DNA from: CAZCAC01 sp964496575
GTDB taxonomy: Bacteria; Planctomycetota; UBA1135; GCA-002686595
Length of the DNA: 49,357 nucleotides
Reading direction: 5' to 3'
Assembly (NCBI GenBank): GCA_964496575.1
Contig: CAZCAC010000063.1
Location: 1-49,357 of the forward strand
A program made the translations under genes and the position numbers. Positions 17,225 to 25,473 of this stretch are shown piece by piece (positions within the stretch are counted from its first letter, which is position 1; each line of letters opens with the position of its first letter). The notes beneath the pieces are model-generated. The model did not search any database and was not told where the DNA came from. It saw only the letters and a program-made list of their open reading frames with translations.

Positions 17225-18214
17225 TCACGACCCGGGCAGCGCGTACCAGACCCACGCCGCGCACTCGCGCATCACGAAGTAGGGCTCTCGCGCCAGCCGA
17301 CGAGTCTCGGTCGCCGGGACGGTGAAGGCCCGCACGCCCTCTCGCTGGAAGGCGGTCTTGGCGCGCAGGAGGTGGTAGCCGTGGCTGACCAGCAGCGCGC
17401 TCTCCAGCCCTTCGGCCTCGAGCCGCGCAGCGCAGCTTCTCGCGGAGGCACGCGTGTTCACGCCTTCCTCGTCCAGCCAGATCGCGCTCTCCGGCACGCC
17501 CGCCTCGACCGCCAGCCGGCGCATCACCTGCGGTTCGCTGAGGCCGTGACCCGGGTCGATCCCGCCGGTCATCAGGAGGCGCGGGACCAGGCCCTCGCGG
17601 TAGAGGCGGACCCCCTCGCCGACGCGGTCGCTCAAGGTGAGGCTCGGCGTACCGTCGGGGTAGACGCCCGCGCCGAGCACCATCGCGCAGTCGGCGGGGC
17701 GGCGGTAGTCGGTGGCGGCGAAGGTCAAGATCAGCACCAGGAGTACGCCGAGGCCTCCGAGGGGAATCGCCGCGGTGAGCGTGAGTCGGCTCCACGGGCC
17801 CATGGCTCTGGGGCGCACCTGGAGCAACAGCAGGCCGCCGGAGAGGAGCAGCGCGAGCACGGCCACGCTCGCCGGCAGCGCGCGGTGGGTATCGATCGCT
17901 CCCGAGGAGACCAGCGCGAAGTAGGCCCGGGCGTCCCGGAGCGCGCCGAGGGCCAGGAGCGCGACCCCGAGCCCGATGACCCGCCGCGCCCAGCGGGGCC
18001 GTGGCCGCAGCGCGTGTACCAGGAGGGCACCGAGGATCGCCGCGACGAAGACGTTCCAGACCCTCACCCCCACCCCGATCGGTGCGATCCACACCGCGGG
18101 ATCGTCGCTGATCGCCGCCAGCGCCGAGCTGCCCGCGACGACGAGCGCCCCGCCGACGAACAGCCCGCGCAGCGGTGCCCTGAGGGCGCGCCCCTTGCCC
18201 ACCTGCTCCTTCAT
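17225..18214 (-). CDS. DUF218 (YdcF/SanA/ElyC-like) membrane protein
   Basis: Integral membrane protein of 329 residues. Four to five hydrophobic segments occupy the N-terminal half, then a DUF218 domain begins at DCAMVLGAGVYPDGTPS and continues with LLMTGGIDPGHGLSE, VNTRASARSC and LLVSHGYHLLRAKTAF, all typical of the YdcF/ElyC/SanA family implicated in envelope integrity and peptidoglycan-precursor metabolism. The start is uncertain: ATG 18214 gives a natural N-terminus (MKEQVGKG), whereas a TTG at 18289 would add 25 residues with a poorly spaced GGAGG. It is divergent from the next zinc-ribbon gene. Confidence 0.83.
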   Translation of the reverse strand: MKEQVGKGRALRAPLRGLFVGGALVVAGSSALAAISDDPAVWIAPIGVGVRVWNVFVAAILGALLVHALRPRPRWARRVIGLGVALLALGALRDARAYFALVSSGAIDTHRALPASVAVLALLLSGGLLLLQVRPRAMGPWSRLTLTAAIPLGGLGVLLVLILTFAATDYRRPADCAMVLGAGVYPDGTPSLTLSDRVGEGVRLYREGLVPRLLMTGGIDPGHGLSEPQVMRRLAVEAGVPESAIWLDEEGVNTRASARSCAARLEAEGLESALLVSHGYHLLRAKTAFQREGVRAFTVPATETRRLAREPYFVMRECAAWVWYALPGS

Positions 18215-18344
18215 GACCTGCGCTTTCAGCGTAGCGGAGGGAAGCCCCCTCTTCGAGCGCGACGCGGCCGGGGATCTCGGCTGTGCCAAAGATTAGAATC
18301 CGGGCCTCCTCCGCTCCCTCGGCCTCCACGAACGACCCGCAACG

Positions 18345-19199
18345 ATGCTGCTCCTCGCCTGCCCCGACTGCTCGCGCCAGTACGACGTCACCGGTCTGCC
18401 CCCCGAGAGCCGGGTACGCTGCGTCTGCGAGGGAATGATGACCGTCGGCTGGCCGCGCAAGCTCACCGCCGCCGCCTTGACCTGCACGCACTGCGGCGGA
18501 GCGATCAGCGTGAAGGACGAGATCTGCCCCTACTGCCAGGCGCGGATCTCCGAGTCGGACCGGCGACAGACGACGCTCTGCCCAGCCTGTCTCACGCGCA
18601 TCGAGGACGTCGCGAAGCACTGCCGCAGCTGTGCACTGGAGATCTCACCGCAGGCGCTCACTCCGCTGCCCGCCGACCGCGATTGTCCGCGCTGCGAGGG
18701 GAAGCTGCAGGTCCGCGCGCTCGGGGTCGCCGACGTGATCGAGTGCGGCGAGTGTCTCGGGATGTGGTTGACCCCGGAGATCTTCGAGAAGGTCTGCCGC
18801 GGCTCGGAGCGAGAGACTTCGGGGACGGGACTGCCGGGGGGCCAGGGCAACCGCCCCACTCCACGGAAGATAGAAGCTGTAAAGTACATCCCGTGCCTGA
18901 CCTGCAACGAGCTGATGCAACGGCGGCAGTACCTCTACGGCGGGCGGGCCTCGGGCGTGGTCGTCGATCAGTGCGGACAGCACGGCGTCTGGCTCGACCA
19001 CGGTGAGCTGGAGCAGATCGTCCAGTTCATCGGCACCTCGGGCCAGAGGGGTCCCTCGGCGCACTTCGCCTCGCCCGCGCCTTCCAGCTCGGCCTCGACG
19101 CGGAGCGCGCTGACGGCCGGATCTCGACCCGGGCGCGGGCTGGGTCAGCACTGGCTGACCGGCGCGCTGGCCGCGATCGGCAGCGCGATCTTCGGTTAG
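18345..19199 (+). CDS. Multi-zinc-ribbon protein (zf-TFIIB-like)
   Basis: Protein of 284 residues with many paired cysteines: CPDCSRQYDV, CTHCGG, CPYCQAR, CPACLTRI, CRSCALE, and then the zf-TFIIB pattern CPRCEGKL with ECGECLGMWL and a second copy CLTCNELM with VDQCGQHGVWLDHGEL. These last two are diagnostic of the zf-TFIIB domain family of unknown function. The C-terminal 60 residues are Ser/Ala/Gly-rich and end in a short hydrophobic stretch. Probably a metal-binding cytoplasmic or membrane-associated protein; no operon partner is evident. Confidence 0.82.
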   Translation: MLLLACPDCSRQYDVTGLPPESRVRCVCEGMMTVGWPRKLTAAALTCTHCGGAISVKDEICPYCQARISESDRRQTTLCPACLTRIEDVAKHCRSCALEISPQALTPLPADRDCPRCEGKLQVRALGVADVIECGECLGMWLTPEIFEKVCRGSERETSGTGLPGGQGNRPTPRKIEAVKYIPCLTCNELMQRRQYLYGGRASGVVVDQCGQHGVWLDHGELEQIVQFIGTSGQRGPSAHFASPAPSSSASTRSALTAGSRPGRGLGQHWLTGALAAIGSAIFG

Positions 19200-19340
19200 G
19201 CGATCGACCGGCGAAGCGAGAGCAGGGAATCCTGAATCGGCTCGGGGCGAAGCGCGTCCGCACCCTGTTTCGGGTCACGCGAGTCGACAAATCGAGGGCC
19301 CTCGCGGCGAGGATCGGAGTTGGTTTTGGGACTTCGTTGG

Positions 19341-19406
19341 AAGGTGTTTGCCCGCCTGATCCAAGGGTCGCATTGGTCGGATTTCCCCACGACCGACCAA
19401 CACCTT
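19341..19406. repeat. Nested inverted repeats next to the DnaA-box array
   Basis: AAGGTGTT at 19341-19348 is repeated inverted at 19399-19406, and TTGGTCGG at 19373-19380 pairs with CCGACCAA at 19393-19400. The right arms run into the first perfect DnaA box. The arrangement is compatible with an operator or with origin architecture; no binding protein can be named. Confidence 0.5.
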
Positions 19407-19447
19407 ATCCACACTTTCCCACCGATTATCCACCGGAGTTATCCCCA
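19382..19447 (+). promoter_or_regulatory. Array of DnaA-box-like sites
   Basis: TTATCCACA at 19405-19413 is a perfect consensus DnaA box. TTATCCACC (19426-19434) and TTATCCCCA (19439-19447) differ by one base each, and weaker relatives start near 19382 (TTTCCCCAC) and 19415 (TTTCCCACC). All point the same way, and several are about one helical turn apart. It lies in a region without protein genes, ahead of the predicted large RNA. It could be a replication-origin element or a DnaA-controlled promoter region; dnaA, dnaN or gidA genes are not in the window. Confidence 0.6.
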
Positions 19448-19570
19448 AATGTGTCTCGGATCCGGAAGACTCGAATTGGCGAATAACCCTCGAATTCGGC
19501 TACCATTGGCGATTTTGAGCTTGCGCAATCGGAGGGTCCAGGGCATCATCGTGCTCGTTCGGGATCTTTG

Positions 19571-20522
19571 AGAACACGGAGTCGAGCGTGAGCCACTTCA
19601 GCGGCCGCAAGGTCGCGAAGGCCAGAAGGGTCGGCAGCCGGAAACGGCCAGCCAACTCCGCCGTGACGCAAAACTCCAGGGCGCCGGTGCCCGCACTCCG
19701 ACGGGAGCGGGGACGAAAGCGCGTAGGAGGATGGCCCGGGAGCAAAGCCGTGAGCCAGGGCGGTGGAGGGGAACACCCTAGAGGCAAACCCTAGGAGAGC
19801 AACCGGAGGTCCCTCCAAGACCTCGTCGGACTCCGCGCCGGGGATCAAACCTCTGAAGGGGGCGCGCGACGCGCGGTTGGAGCGCACGTCGCGGGAACCT
19901 CAAGAGAGCAGGGACCGGGAAACCGGGACCGATCCGGCCGGGGGGCAAGGCTCTGGAAGGGAGTCACGTCATGCAGCCGGGAGGGCGACTTTCCGGCGGG
20001 TCGCATCGGATTGCGAAGCGGTGTGCGGACTTCGACCGCGGGACGACGGTCCAGGTCGAAGCGAGTGCGCCGAGACGCGCCGGGGCGAGCTCAAGGGTGA
20101 CGTGGCCACGAACCTCAAGAGAGCCATCGTGGATGGAAGCGATCCACGAGGAGGCCTCAGGTGCAAACTCGATCGGCGCAGCGGACAGGTCCGAGGCAAC
20201 GCATTCTGGAGAAGCGACTCCAGGGGGCTAGCGGAGCGCGGGAATCCTACCGAGCAGATGCGATAGTCAGACAGGGAACGCGATAGCAACCCGGAATGGC
20301 GACTGCAAAACCGGAAGGACGCGCCGGGAGCGATCCCGGCGAGACCGTAACTCGGTGAACACCACGGATGCTGGGCTCGTCAAGCGAGGAGTGAGGCGGG
20401 ACCGGACCCCGCCGAAGCCAGGGGCACGTCTGAAAGCTCTGAAGGGGCTCGGAGTAGCCCATGCTCGACTTCACGCTCCCACCCCCGGACTCTGGACCCG
20501 CGCTTTGCGCGGGTCCTTTTTT
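19571..20522 (+). ncRNA. Candidate large structured non-coding RNA (about 950 nt), class not recognised
   Basis: No frame across this stretch looks like a protein. It contains many strong helices: 19601-19606/19611-19616 with GCAA loop; 19637-19640/19645-19648 with GAAA; 19765-19770/19811-19816; 19865-19871/19887-19893; 19915-19918/19923-19926 with GAAA; 20030-20037/20054-20061 enclosing 20041-20044/20049-20052; 20127-20134/20142-20149; 20206-20211/20218-20223; 20323-20329/20334-20340 with GCGA; 20395-20400/20408-20413. The ends pair: GAGCGTGA (19584-19591) with TCACGCTC (20471-20478). A rho-independent terminator follows at once. Loops are A-rich, as in ornate RNAs. I do not see the conserved cores of RNase P RNA, tmRNA, group I or group II introns. 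The 5' end is approximate. Classes such as OLE, GOLLD or ROOL cannot be excluded from memory. Confidence 0.75.
20494..20522 (+). terminator. Rho-independent terminator of the large RNA
   Basis: GGACCCGCGC (20494-20503), loop TTT, GCGCGGGTCC (20507-20516), then six T at 20517-20522. The polarity is for rightward transcription, yet the nearest rightward protein gene ends 1.3 kb upstream. This supports an independent transcript from the region before it. Confidence 0.93.
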
Positions 20523-20526
20523 CGTA

Positions 20527-21894
20527 TCACTTCCCCTCTGCCTCCACGACCTTCAGGTACACCGACGCGCGCTCGTTCGTCTGGGACGCGTGCTCACACT
20601 CCTCGATCCGATTGTCGGGGTCGACCCGGACCATGACCCGGTAGCTCCCCGGAGGCAGCCTCGAGGGGAGCGACTCCCGCCGGGAGACGCTGGAACCGAG
20701 GGGGATCGTCGTGATCTCGCTGAAGGTCGTGAGCTGGCTCCTCGTCCCCTTGATCGCCGAGACCTTCATCTGCTCGATGATCGGACCACCGGACTCGCCC
20801 GATTCGCTCCCGCAGATCCCGGAGTGGGAGGTCGTCCAGGTGATGTCCGGGGTGGTCCCCACGAGCACGACCTCGGGCGCCGCGAGATCGGTGATCGCCA
20901 GGTCTCCGAGGTGCGAGGGGCAGTCACAGCTCTCCACCTCGAACTCGCATCGAGCCGTGTTGTTCCCCAGGACCTCCTCTCTCGGGCACTCGGGAGCCAG
21001 GAGCTCGGTACGGGAATTCAGGCGCACCTCCATCGTGTACGGGCCCGGCTCGAGCCCCTTCTCGTAGTGGTGCGTGTAGTCGGCGGTACCTCCCATGCGG
21101 ATCGACGGGACGGTGACCTCGAAGCGATCCACCTCTCCCTGTTCGCCAGTGATGACGATCTCCGCCAGGAACTCCCCCGACTCGCCCACGGGATCCTGCC
21201 CGGCCCGGTGCTCGTAGAAATGTCGCCACTGAATCTCGAATGGAGTCGACTCCTTGGGGCGAGCCGGCGCCGTCGCGATCGCCGGAGTCCTGGCCGGATC
21301 GAACATCAGATCGAGACGCTCGTGGTCCAGCGTCTGATCCGTGCGCCGGTCGTAGTTCGAGCACGGGCAACCGTACTGCAACTCGAGGCTCACCTGGTCG
21401 TAGCGCGTCTCGGCCGATTGTTCGATCACCACGAACCAGTCGCGAGTCAGGAGCTCCGGATACTCGACCGGAAGGGTCAACGCCCAGTGCGCGTCGTCGA
21501 GCCATCGAGAAGCGTCCAGCGAGCCCGTGGCCAGGGTCTCGAAGTCTCCTCCCCCGGCTGCGTCCACGCCCTTCGCATCGACGGCGAGACCGACGCGCAG
21601 GGCGCGCTCCGGCGGGGGACCGGATCCACGCAGGACGATCTCGCCGGCGGGTCTGTCCGGACAGCCCTCGAAGGAGAAGTGCGCCTGGTACAGAGCCACT
21701 TCTGTCTCCACGCCATTGACCAGCTCCCACGATCGGATGTCGACATGGGCGAGTGGGACCGGCGTGACCGGACAGGCCACCGCCGCTGATCCTCCCGACT
21801 CCTTCCCACGGCAGGCGAAGGCCAGGGTGAGCCCGAGCAGGGCGACGCCGAGGGCAGGTGTTCGAGAGTCGGGGGATCTTCTGGTCGAGGGCAT
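20527..21894 (-). CDS. Lipoprotein with C-terminal CARDB-like domain
   Basis: Envelope protein of 455 residues. An N-terminal signal with lipobox LTLAFAC near residues 22-28 predicts lipidation. The C-terminus ITDLAAPEVVLVGTTPDITW through PPGSYRVMVRVDPDNRIEE and SVYLKVVE resembles a CARDB (cell adhesion related) beta-sandwich. The middle, with many Cys (YGCPCSNYD, ESCDCPSHLG) and a similar GPYTMEVRLNSRTELL segment, may be a second related domain. No enzyme motif is seen. It is convergent with the large RNA and its stop abuts the terminator. Role unknown, possibly surface binding. Confidence 0.75.
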   Translation of the reverse strand: MPSTRRSPDSRTPALGVALLGLTLAFACRGKESGGSAAVACPVTPVPLAHVDIRSWELVNGVETEVALYQAHFSFEGCPDRPAGEIVLRGSGPPPERALRVGLAVDAKGVDAAGGGDFETLATGSLDASRWLDDAHWALTLPVEYPELLTRDWFVVIEQSAETRYDQVSLELQYGCPCSNYDRRTDQTLDHERLDLMFDPARTPAIATAPARPKESTPFEIQWRHFYEHRAGQDPVGESGEFLAEIVITGEQGEVDRFEVTVPSIRMGGTADYTHHYEKGLEPGPYTMEVRLNSRTELLAPECPREEVLGNNTARCEFEVESCDCPSHLGDLAITDLAAPEVVLVGTTPDITWTTSHSGICGSESGESGGPIIEQMKVSAIKGTRSQLTTFSEITTIPLGSSVSRRESLPSRLPPGSYRVMVRVDPDNRIEECEHASQTNERASVYLKVVEAEGK

Positions 21895-21958
21895 CCTGGG
21901 CTCCTTGCTGTGCTCCTCGTCGTCTTCGCGCCATCCGCACGACGAGGGTCACTTCATG

Positions 21959-23026
21959 CTACTCCGCCGCCGCTTCGCTCTGGAGGGATTCGAGAAGCGT
22001 CACCACATCTCTGACGGTGGTGGCCGGGAAGTTCGCGATGCGGAGGTGTGACGTACGCTGATCGCCGTAGCCGTTGCCCAGAATGAACCCCGCCTGCCGG
22101 GCACGCTCGTGCCAGCGCTCGGGCTGGTCGACTTCGAGGTTCGCGACGGTGAGCGAGCGCCAGGCGGCGTCTCGAACGTAGCTACGCCAGGGCAGATTCG
22201 CGGCGTGGATCAGCTCCGCCTTGCGCTCGATCAAGGGGAAGACCTCCTTGGCGCGCCAGCGCTCCAGCCGACGGGCCAGGAGAGCGATGCCTAGGACGTT
22301 GGGCGTCTCCATCGTCTGGCAGCGAACCATCTTCTCCGACATGACGCGCAAGTCCTGCCACGCCGCGACGGATGCGCCGGCAACGAGCCGCGTCTCGATG
22401 GCCTCGCGTCGCACGAAGACCAGACCGAGTCCGGCGGGCAGGCCGAGAGCCTTCTGCACCGAGGCGAACCAGGCGTCCGCGCTCTCCCAGGGAAGCTCGA
22501 CCGCGCCGAGTGAGGAGGTGACGTCCACGGCGAGGAGCGCCCGGGGGAACGCGGCACGCAGGGCCAGGAGCTCCTCGCTCGGCCACATCAATCCCGTGCT
22601 CGTCTCGTTGTGGGTGACGGCGAGGAAGTCGGTCTCCTCGGGGATGCCCGCCTCGAGCCAGCGCACCGGCTCCGGCCCCGGGGAGTCGAACTCCCCCACC
22701 GCGAGCCCGAGCCGACGAGAGGTCTCGCAGAAGCGCTTCGAGAAAGCGCCGTGCACCAGGTGGAAGGGCCGCTTCGGATGGAAGTTCCGCAGCAGGCACT
22801 CCATCGCCGCCGTGGCCGAAGGCTGGTAGAAGACCTGGAAGGAGCGCGGCAGGCCGAGGGCGTCGTGGACCCCCTCGATGGCCTTGCTGCTGATCGCGGA
22901 GAAGGCCTCGCTGCGGTGCGACGCGGAGAGGAGGTCGGATCCGGCGAGCTCGACCAGCTCGGCGCGGGTCGCCTCGTCGAGCTGTGACGGACCGGGATTG
23001 AAGCTGATCACGGCGAGCCCGCTCAA
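21959..23026 (-). CDS. serC: Phosphoserine aminotransferase (class V aminotransferase)
   Basis: PLP enzyme of 355 residues predicted to convert 3-phosphohydroxypyruvate and glutamate to phosphoserine. It opens ISFNPGPSQLD, keeps SHRSEAFS, the aspartate motif AVDVTSSLGAVELPW and the Schiff-base lysine segment WFASVQKALGLPAGLG. The fold matches SerC and archaeal-type class V enzymes. It is the third gene of serB-serA-serC: its start overlaps the serA stop by four bases. The operon context makes SerC much more likely than another class V enzyme. Confidence 0.88.
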   Translation of the reverse strand: MSGLAVISFNPGPSQLDEATRAELVELAGSDLLSASHRSEAFSAISSKAIEGVHDALGLPRSFQVFYQPSATAAMECLLRNFHPKRPFHLVHGAFSKRFCETSRRLGLAVGEFDSPGPEPVRWLEAGIPEETDFLAVTHNETSTGLMWPSEELLALRAAFPRALLAVDVTSSLGAVELPWESADAWFASVQKALGLPAGLGLVFVRREAIETRLVAGASVAAWQDLRVMSEKMVRCQTMETPNVLGIALLARRLERWRAKEVFPLIERKAELIHAANLPWRSYVRDAAWRSLTVANLEVDQPERWHERARQAGFILGNGYGDQRTSHLRIANFPATTVRDVVTLLESLQSEAAAE

Positions 23027-24258
23027 TAGAGGATTCGCGTGCGGATCGTCCCCTCGACGTCGCGCAGCCGCTCGAGGAGCTCGTCGTCCCCCTTGCGCTC
23101 GATGTCGGTGACGACGTAGCCGAGCCGCGGGTTCGTCTGCAGGTACTGCCCCAGGACGTTGATCTCGCGGTCGGCGAAGACGCGACCGACCTGCTGCAGG
23201 ACGCCGGGGACGTTGCGGTGCACGTGCAGGATGCGGTGGGTGTCCTCCTGCTCGGCGAGGTTGAGCTCGGGGAAGTTCACCGCGCCGAGAGTCGTCCCGC
23301 GGTCGCTGTAGGTGATCAGCTTGCGGGCCACCTCGCGCCCGATCTCCGCCTGCGCCTCGAGGGTCGCGCCACCGATGTGCGGGGTCAGGATCGCCTGCTC
23401 CAGGCCGAGGAGAGGGCTGTCGAGAGACCGTCCGGAGTCGGCGGGTTCGGTGGGAAAGACGTCGACCGCCGCACCGGCGAGGCGTCCTTCCTTCAGGGAG
23501 ACGGCGACCGCCTCGAGGTCGACCACGCGGCCGCGGCTGGCGTTGATCAGGTAGCTCTCTCGCCGCATCAGCTCGAGCTCGCGGCCGGCGATGAGGTTGC
23601 GCGTCTGCGACGTGTCGGGGACGTGCAGGCTGACGATGTCCGCTTCACCGAGCAGCGCTTCGAGCGAGCTCACCGCGCGAGCGTTGCCCAGCGGCAGCCG
23701 CGGGGCGATGTCGTGGAAGATCACGCGCATGCCGAAGGCTTCGGCCAGAACGGACACCTGCGAGCCGATGTGGCCGTAGCCGACGATACCCAGCGTCTTG
23801 CCGCGGCATTCGTGACTCCCGCTGGCACTCTTGCGCCACTCGCCGCGATGGGCGGCCGAGCTCTTGGCGAAGATGCCTCGCAGCAGCATCACCGCCTCGC
23901 CGAGAACGAGCTCCGCCACCGAGCGGGTGCTGGCGTGCGGCGCGTTGAAGACCGGGATCCCGCAGTCCCCCGCCGCTTCCAGCTCGACCTGGTTGGTGCC
24001 TATGCAGAAGCAGCCGATGGCGAACAGCTTCGGCGCGTTCTTCAGGATCTCGTTGTCGAGATCAGTGCGCGAGCGGATGCCGACGATGAAGGTGCTCGCC
24101 AATCGCTCTTCCAGCTCGGTTCGAGAGATCGCTCCGGGCAACGTCTCCACCTTCGTGTATCCGCTCTCGGCAAAACACTCCGCGGCGCTCGGGTGGACCC
24201 CTTCGAGCAGCAGGATGTCGATTCGGTCCTTCGGCAGGGAGAGGTTCTGGTTCAGCAT
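23023..24258 (-). CDS. serA: D-3-phosphoglycerate dehydrogenase
   Basis: NAD-dependent enzyme of 411 residues catalysing the first step of serine synthesis. Visible: GIRSRTDL, the phosphoglycerate-type segment CFCIGTNQVEL, the NAD loop GIVGYGHIGSQVSVLAEAFG, ASRGRVVDL, and the catalytic region LTPHIGGATLEAQ, then a C-terminal ACT domain (HVHRNVPGVLQQVGRVFA) that in E. coli SerA senses serine. The length equals E. coli SerA (about 410). The start at 24258 follows a strong GGAGGAG; the frame stays open upstream only as a shadow of serB. Feedback inhibition by serine is expected from the ACT domain. Confidence 0.93.
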   Translation of the reverse strand: MLNQNLSLPKDRIDILLLEGVHPSAAECFAESGYTKVETLPGAISRTELEERLASTFIVGIRSRTDLDNEILKNAPKLFAIGCFCIGTNQVELEAAGDCGIPVFNAPHASTRSVAELVLGEAVMLLRGIFAKSSAAHRGEWRKSASGSHECRGKTLGIVGYGHIGSQVSVLAEAFGMRVIFHDIAPRLPLGNARAVSSLEALLGEADIVSLHVPDTSQTRNLIAGRELELMRRESYLINASRGRVVDLEAVAVSLKEGRLAGAAVDVFPTEPADSGRSLDSPLLGLEQAILTPHIGGATLEAQAEIGREVARKLITYSDRGTTLGAVNFPELNLAEQEDTHRILHVHRNVPGVLQQVGRVFADREINVLGQYLQTNPRLGYVVTDIERKGDDELLERLRDVEGTIRTRILY

Positions 24259-24905
24259 GTCTCCTCCAGCAGGGCGCGCAGCTCGGAGGCCGAGCCGGCG
24301 GTTCGGTCGCAGCGCTCGAGCACGGCGTCGCGCCGGACGTGTTCGGTGAAGGCGATGAAGGTATCGACACAGCCGCGCTCGCGCAGCTCCCAGTCGGTAA
24401 TGCCGTCCCCCACGGCGAAGCGGGGCCGTTCCCAGCCGTCGGAGAGCCCCTCGAGCGCCCGCCACTTGCCCTCCAGGATGGGATTCTCCTCGGCGAGATC
24501 GAGCAGCTCCCCGTTCTCGTCCCACAGGAACTCGACGGCGCGGACCCGCTCGACGGGCACGGCGAGGCGCGCCGCTAGCGGCAGGATCACCTCTCGCGCC
24601 GCGCCGCTGACGATCCAGACGGCGTGCCCTCGTCCGTGGAGATCGCCGATCAGCTCCTCCATCCCCGGGGTCAGGAGGCGCCAGGCTCCTTCCCCGAAGG
24701 TGGACATCTCCTCTCGCGTCGGCCGCGCGAGCTCGAGACGAGCGCGCAGCGAGCTCTTGAAGGAGCGACGCCCTTCCATGCCCTCTCGGTTGATCCGCCC
24801 CAGCTGCTCCCGCAGCTCGGGAGACTCGAGTCGATCGGCGAGGAGCACGTCGAGGCTCTCCACCGAGATCAAGGTGCTGTCGAAGTCGAAGACTACGGTG
24901 GCCAT
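24252..24905 (-). CDS. serB: Phosphoserine phosphatase (HAD family)
   Basis: HAD-type hydrolase of 217 residues expected to release serine from phosphoserine. Motif I is VFDFDSTLIS (DxDxT-like, residues 5-14), motif II is WIVSGA near 97, a Lys for motif III lies in ILEGKWRALEG, and motif IV is FAVGDGITDWEL. A capping helical part lies between motifs I and II. It overlaps serA by seven bases and completes the serine pathway in one minus-strand operon. The upstream gap to the divergent small lipoprotein (about 105 bases) should hold the promoter. Confidence 0.88.
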   Translation of the reverse strand: MATVVFDFDSTLISVESLDVLLADRLESPELREQLGRINREGMEGRRSFKSSLRARLELARPTREEMSTFGEGAWRLLTPGMEELIGDLHGRGHAVWIVSGAAREVILPLAARLAVPVERVRAVEFLWDENGELLDLAEENPILEGKWRALEGLSDGWERPRFAVGDGITDWELRERGCVDTFIAFTEHVRRDAVLERCDRTAGSASELRALLEETC

Positions 24906-25011
24906 GGGCGGAGGGTACGGTGCCGGAGCCCACTCGAACGTATGCAGATGCTCGTTTTGTCGTTGCCGGATCGCGGCCAGCGGAGTATCAGGGAAGCAGA
25001 GGATCGACGAG

Positions 25012-25383
25012 ATGGCTCACTCGAAGAAGAGTGATGGAAGGCCGTCGCGGTGGAGCGCCTCCGCTGCGCGGTTGATCGCGCTGGCTCTCTGCTGCTCAGC
25101 GAGCGGTTGCGTGTCGTGGACGACGTCGAATCCGGACGTACCCTGGCGGGTGGGGTACGACCCCTTGCCAGCCCTCGATGGGAGCGAGAGCTGGGAATCG
25201 GCAGGTGGCGAGCCAGAGCCACACTTCACTTCCACACGGGCCTGTCGGTGTGCACACGTGGTGGAGCGCTCCTCTCCCGACCTCCTCACGCGCGGACGAG
25301 CTTTCCGCCACTCGACTCCTTGTGGGGGCCTGGTGAGCCTCGCGTACGTCGTCGCGGCGGCGGTCGGACAGGCGCAATACTGA
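25012..25383 (+). CDS. Small putative lipoprotein
   Basis: Predicted 123-residue protein. The start ATG 25012 follows GAGGATCGACGAG. A basic N-terminus (MAHSKKSDGRPSRW) precedes a hydrophobic stretch with a lipobox-like LCCSASGC. The rest has several Cys (ACRCAHV, TPCGG) and ends in a hydrophobic GGLVSLAYVVAAAVGQ. No family recognised. It lies between serB and a sugar isomerase gene. Coding status is plausible but not proven: it is a short open frame with a reasonable signal. Confidence 0.5.
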   Translation: MAHSKKSDGRPSRWSASAARLIALALCCSASGCVSWTTSNPDVPWRVGYDPLPALDGSESWESAGGEPEPHFTSTRACRCAHVVERSSPDLLTRGRAFRHSTPCGGLVSLAYVVAAAVGQAQY

Positions 25384-25473
25384 AGCAACGGATGCCATCA
25401 GGGTGATTGATCGCTGACGGACCTCGACGAGCAGGTGTGCCGGCCGGATCCACCGCGGATGCGCATCGGTGCT

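Noticed and set aside
19476..19506. Sigma-70 promoter (TTGGCG / TACCAT) for the large RNA
   Set aside because: The spacer is 19 bases and both boxes are weak, so it is not reported as a feature; transcript start mapping would settle it.
19763..20266. Short plus-strand open frame within the large RNA region as a protein gene
   Set aside because: Composition is not protein-like, there is no ribosome site, and the DNA is dominated by hairpins spanning the codons.
19571..20522. Group I or group II intron, RNase P RNA or tmRNA
   Set aside because: I could not find a domain V-like hairpin with AGC triad, a group I P7/G-site core, the conserved RNase P segments, or a tRNA-like end with CCA.
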